From Micromonospora arborensis (GTDB taxonomy: Bacteria > Actinomycetota > Actinomycetes > Mycobacteriales > Micromonosporaceae): a stretch of DNA of 42,423 bases. Position 1 is the first letter of the stretch. The number at the start of each line of letters is the position of its first letter. The notes under the pieces are model-generated. The model made no database searches. It saw only the letters and a program-made list of their open reading frames with translations, and was not told the DNA's origin. The position numbers and the translations under genes are program-made. This document shows positions 42,422 to 42,423 of the stretch, in pieces. The stretch is from assembly GCF_003205615.1 (NCBI RefSeq), contig NZ_PYBV01000053.1, positions 1 through 42,423 on the forward strand, written 5' to 3'.

Positions 42422-42423
42422 CC

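Overview
The window is actinobacterial chromosome, very GC-rich, with strong G/C bias at third codon positions, many GTG starts and many ATGA/GTGA stop-start overlaps. The gene content points to Micromonosporaceae, probably Micromonospora or Salinispora. It includes a Cvn 'conservon', an Xre/DUF397 pair, an ECF42-DGPF pair, an actinobacterial suf operon, acVLRF1, a Gbn-like small HTH protein and a diterpene-type P450/cyclase operon. The family assignment is inference; no rRNA or tRNA gene was seen.

Layout. 0-5 kb: a DedA membrane protein, aconitase acnA and a Phd/PIN toxin-antitoxin pair. 5-8 kb: a Cys-containing orphan, an Xre regulator with its DUF397 partner, and an ECF42 sigma factor with its DGPF/YCII partner. 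8-12 kb: a complete conservon (sensor kinase, roadblock, DUF742, small GTPase). 12-16 kb: a three-gene terpene operon (P450, class I synthase, class II cyclase), translationally coupled and on the same strand as the conservon. 16-20 kb: DUF2630, a RIO kinase, a HAD phosphatase, a nitrilase-family amidase and an AcnR-like TetR regulator. 20-24 kb: a coupled operon of a TIGR04222 membrane protein with a Gly/Cys tail, a DUF692/MNIO oxidase and a partner protein, running on into an atypical SDR and a mismatch DNA glycosylase. 24-31 kb: an ABC exporter, an enoyl-CoA hydratase, a Gbn-like HTH protein, a CadD-like transporter, an ABC-F ATPase and a zinc metallopeptidase. 31-33.6 kb: an NTF2-like protein, a muconolactone-isomerase-like protein, acVLRF1 and a LysE-type exporter. 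33.6-34.4 kb: about 0.8 kb of gene-free, highly repetitive DNA. 34.4-42.4 kb: sufR-B-D-ferredoxin-C-S-U-T on the minus strand and divergent ctaA.

How the genes may work together. The suf genes build Fe-S clusters and SufR probably senses cluster supply; aconitase is a major Fe-S client. A TetR regulator 18 kb from acnA carries, just upstream of itself, an 18-bp near-palindrome matching 16 of 18 positions of a site upstream of acnA. This is direct sequence evidence for an AcnR-acnA regulatory link. The terpene operon encodes all the steps needed to cyclise and oxidise a terpene diphosphate, with unusual catalytic motifs (DADTT, DWLVD, NDLASYERD).

The strongest candidate for an undescribed system is the 20.2-22.5 kb operon. 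Its membrane protein has only three cysteines, all in a glycine tail and spaced exactly six residues apart. It is coupled to a MNIO-type iron oxidase, from an enzyme family known to modify peptide cysteines, and to a small partner protein.
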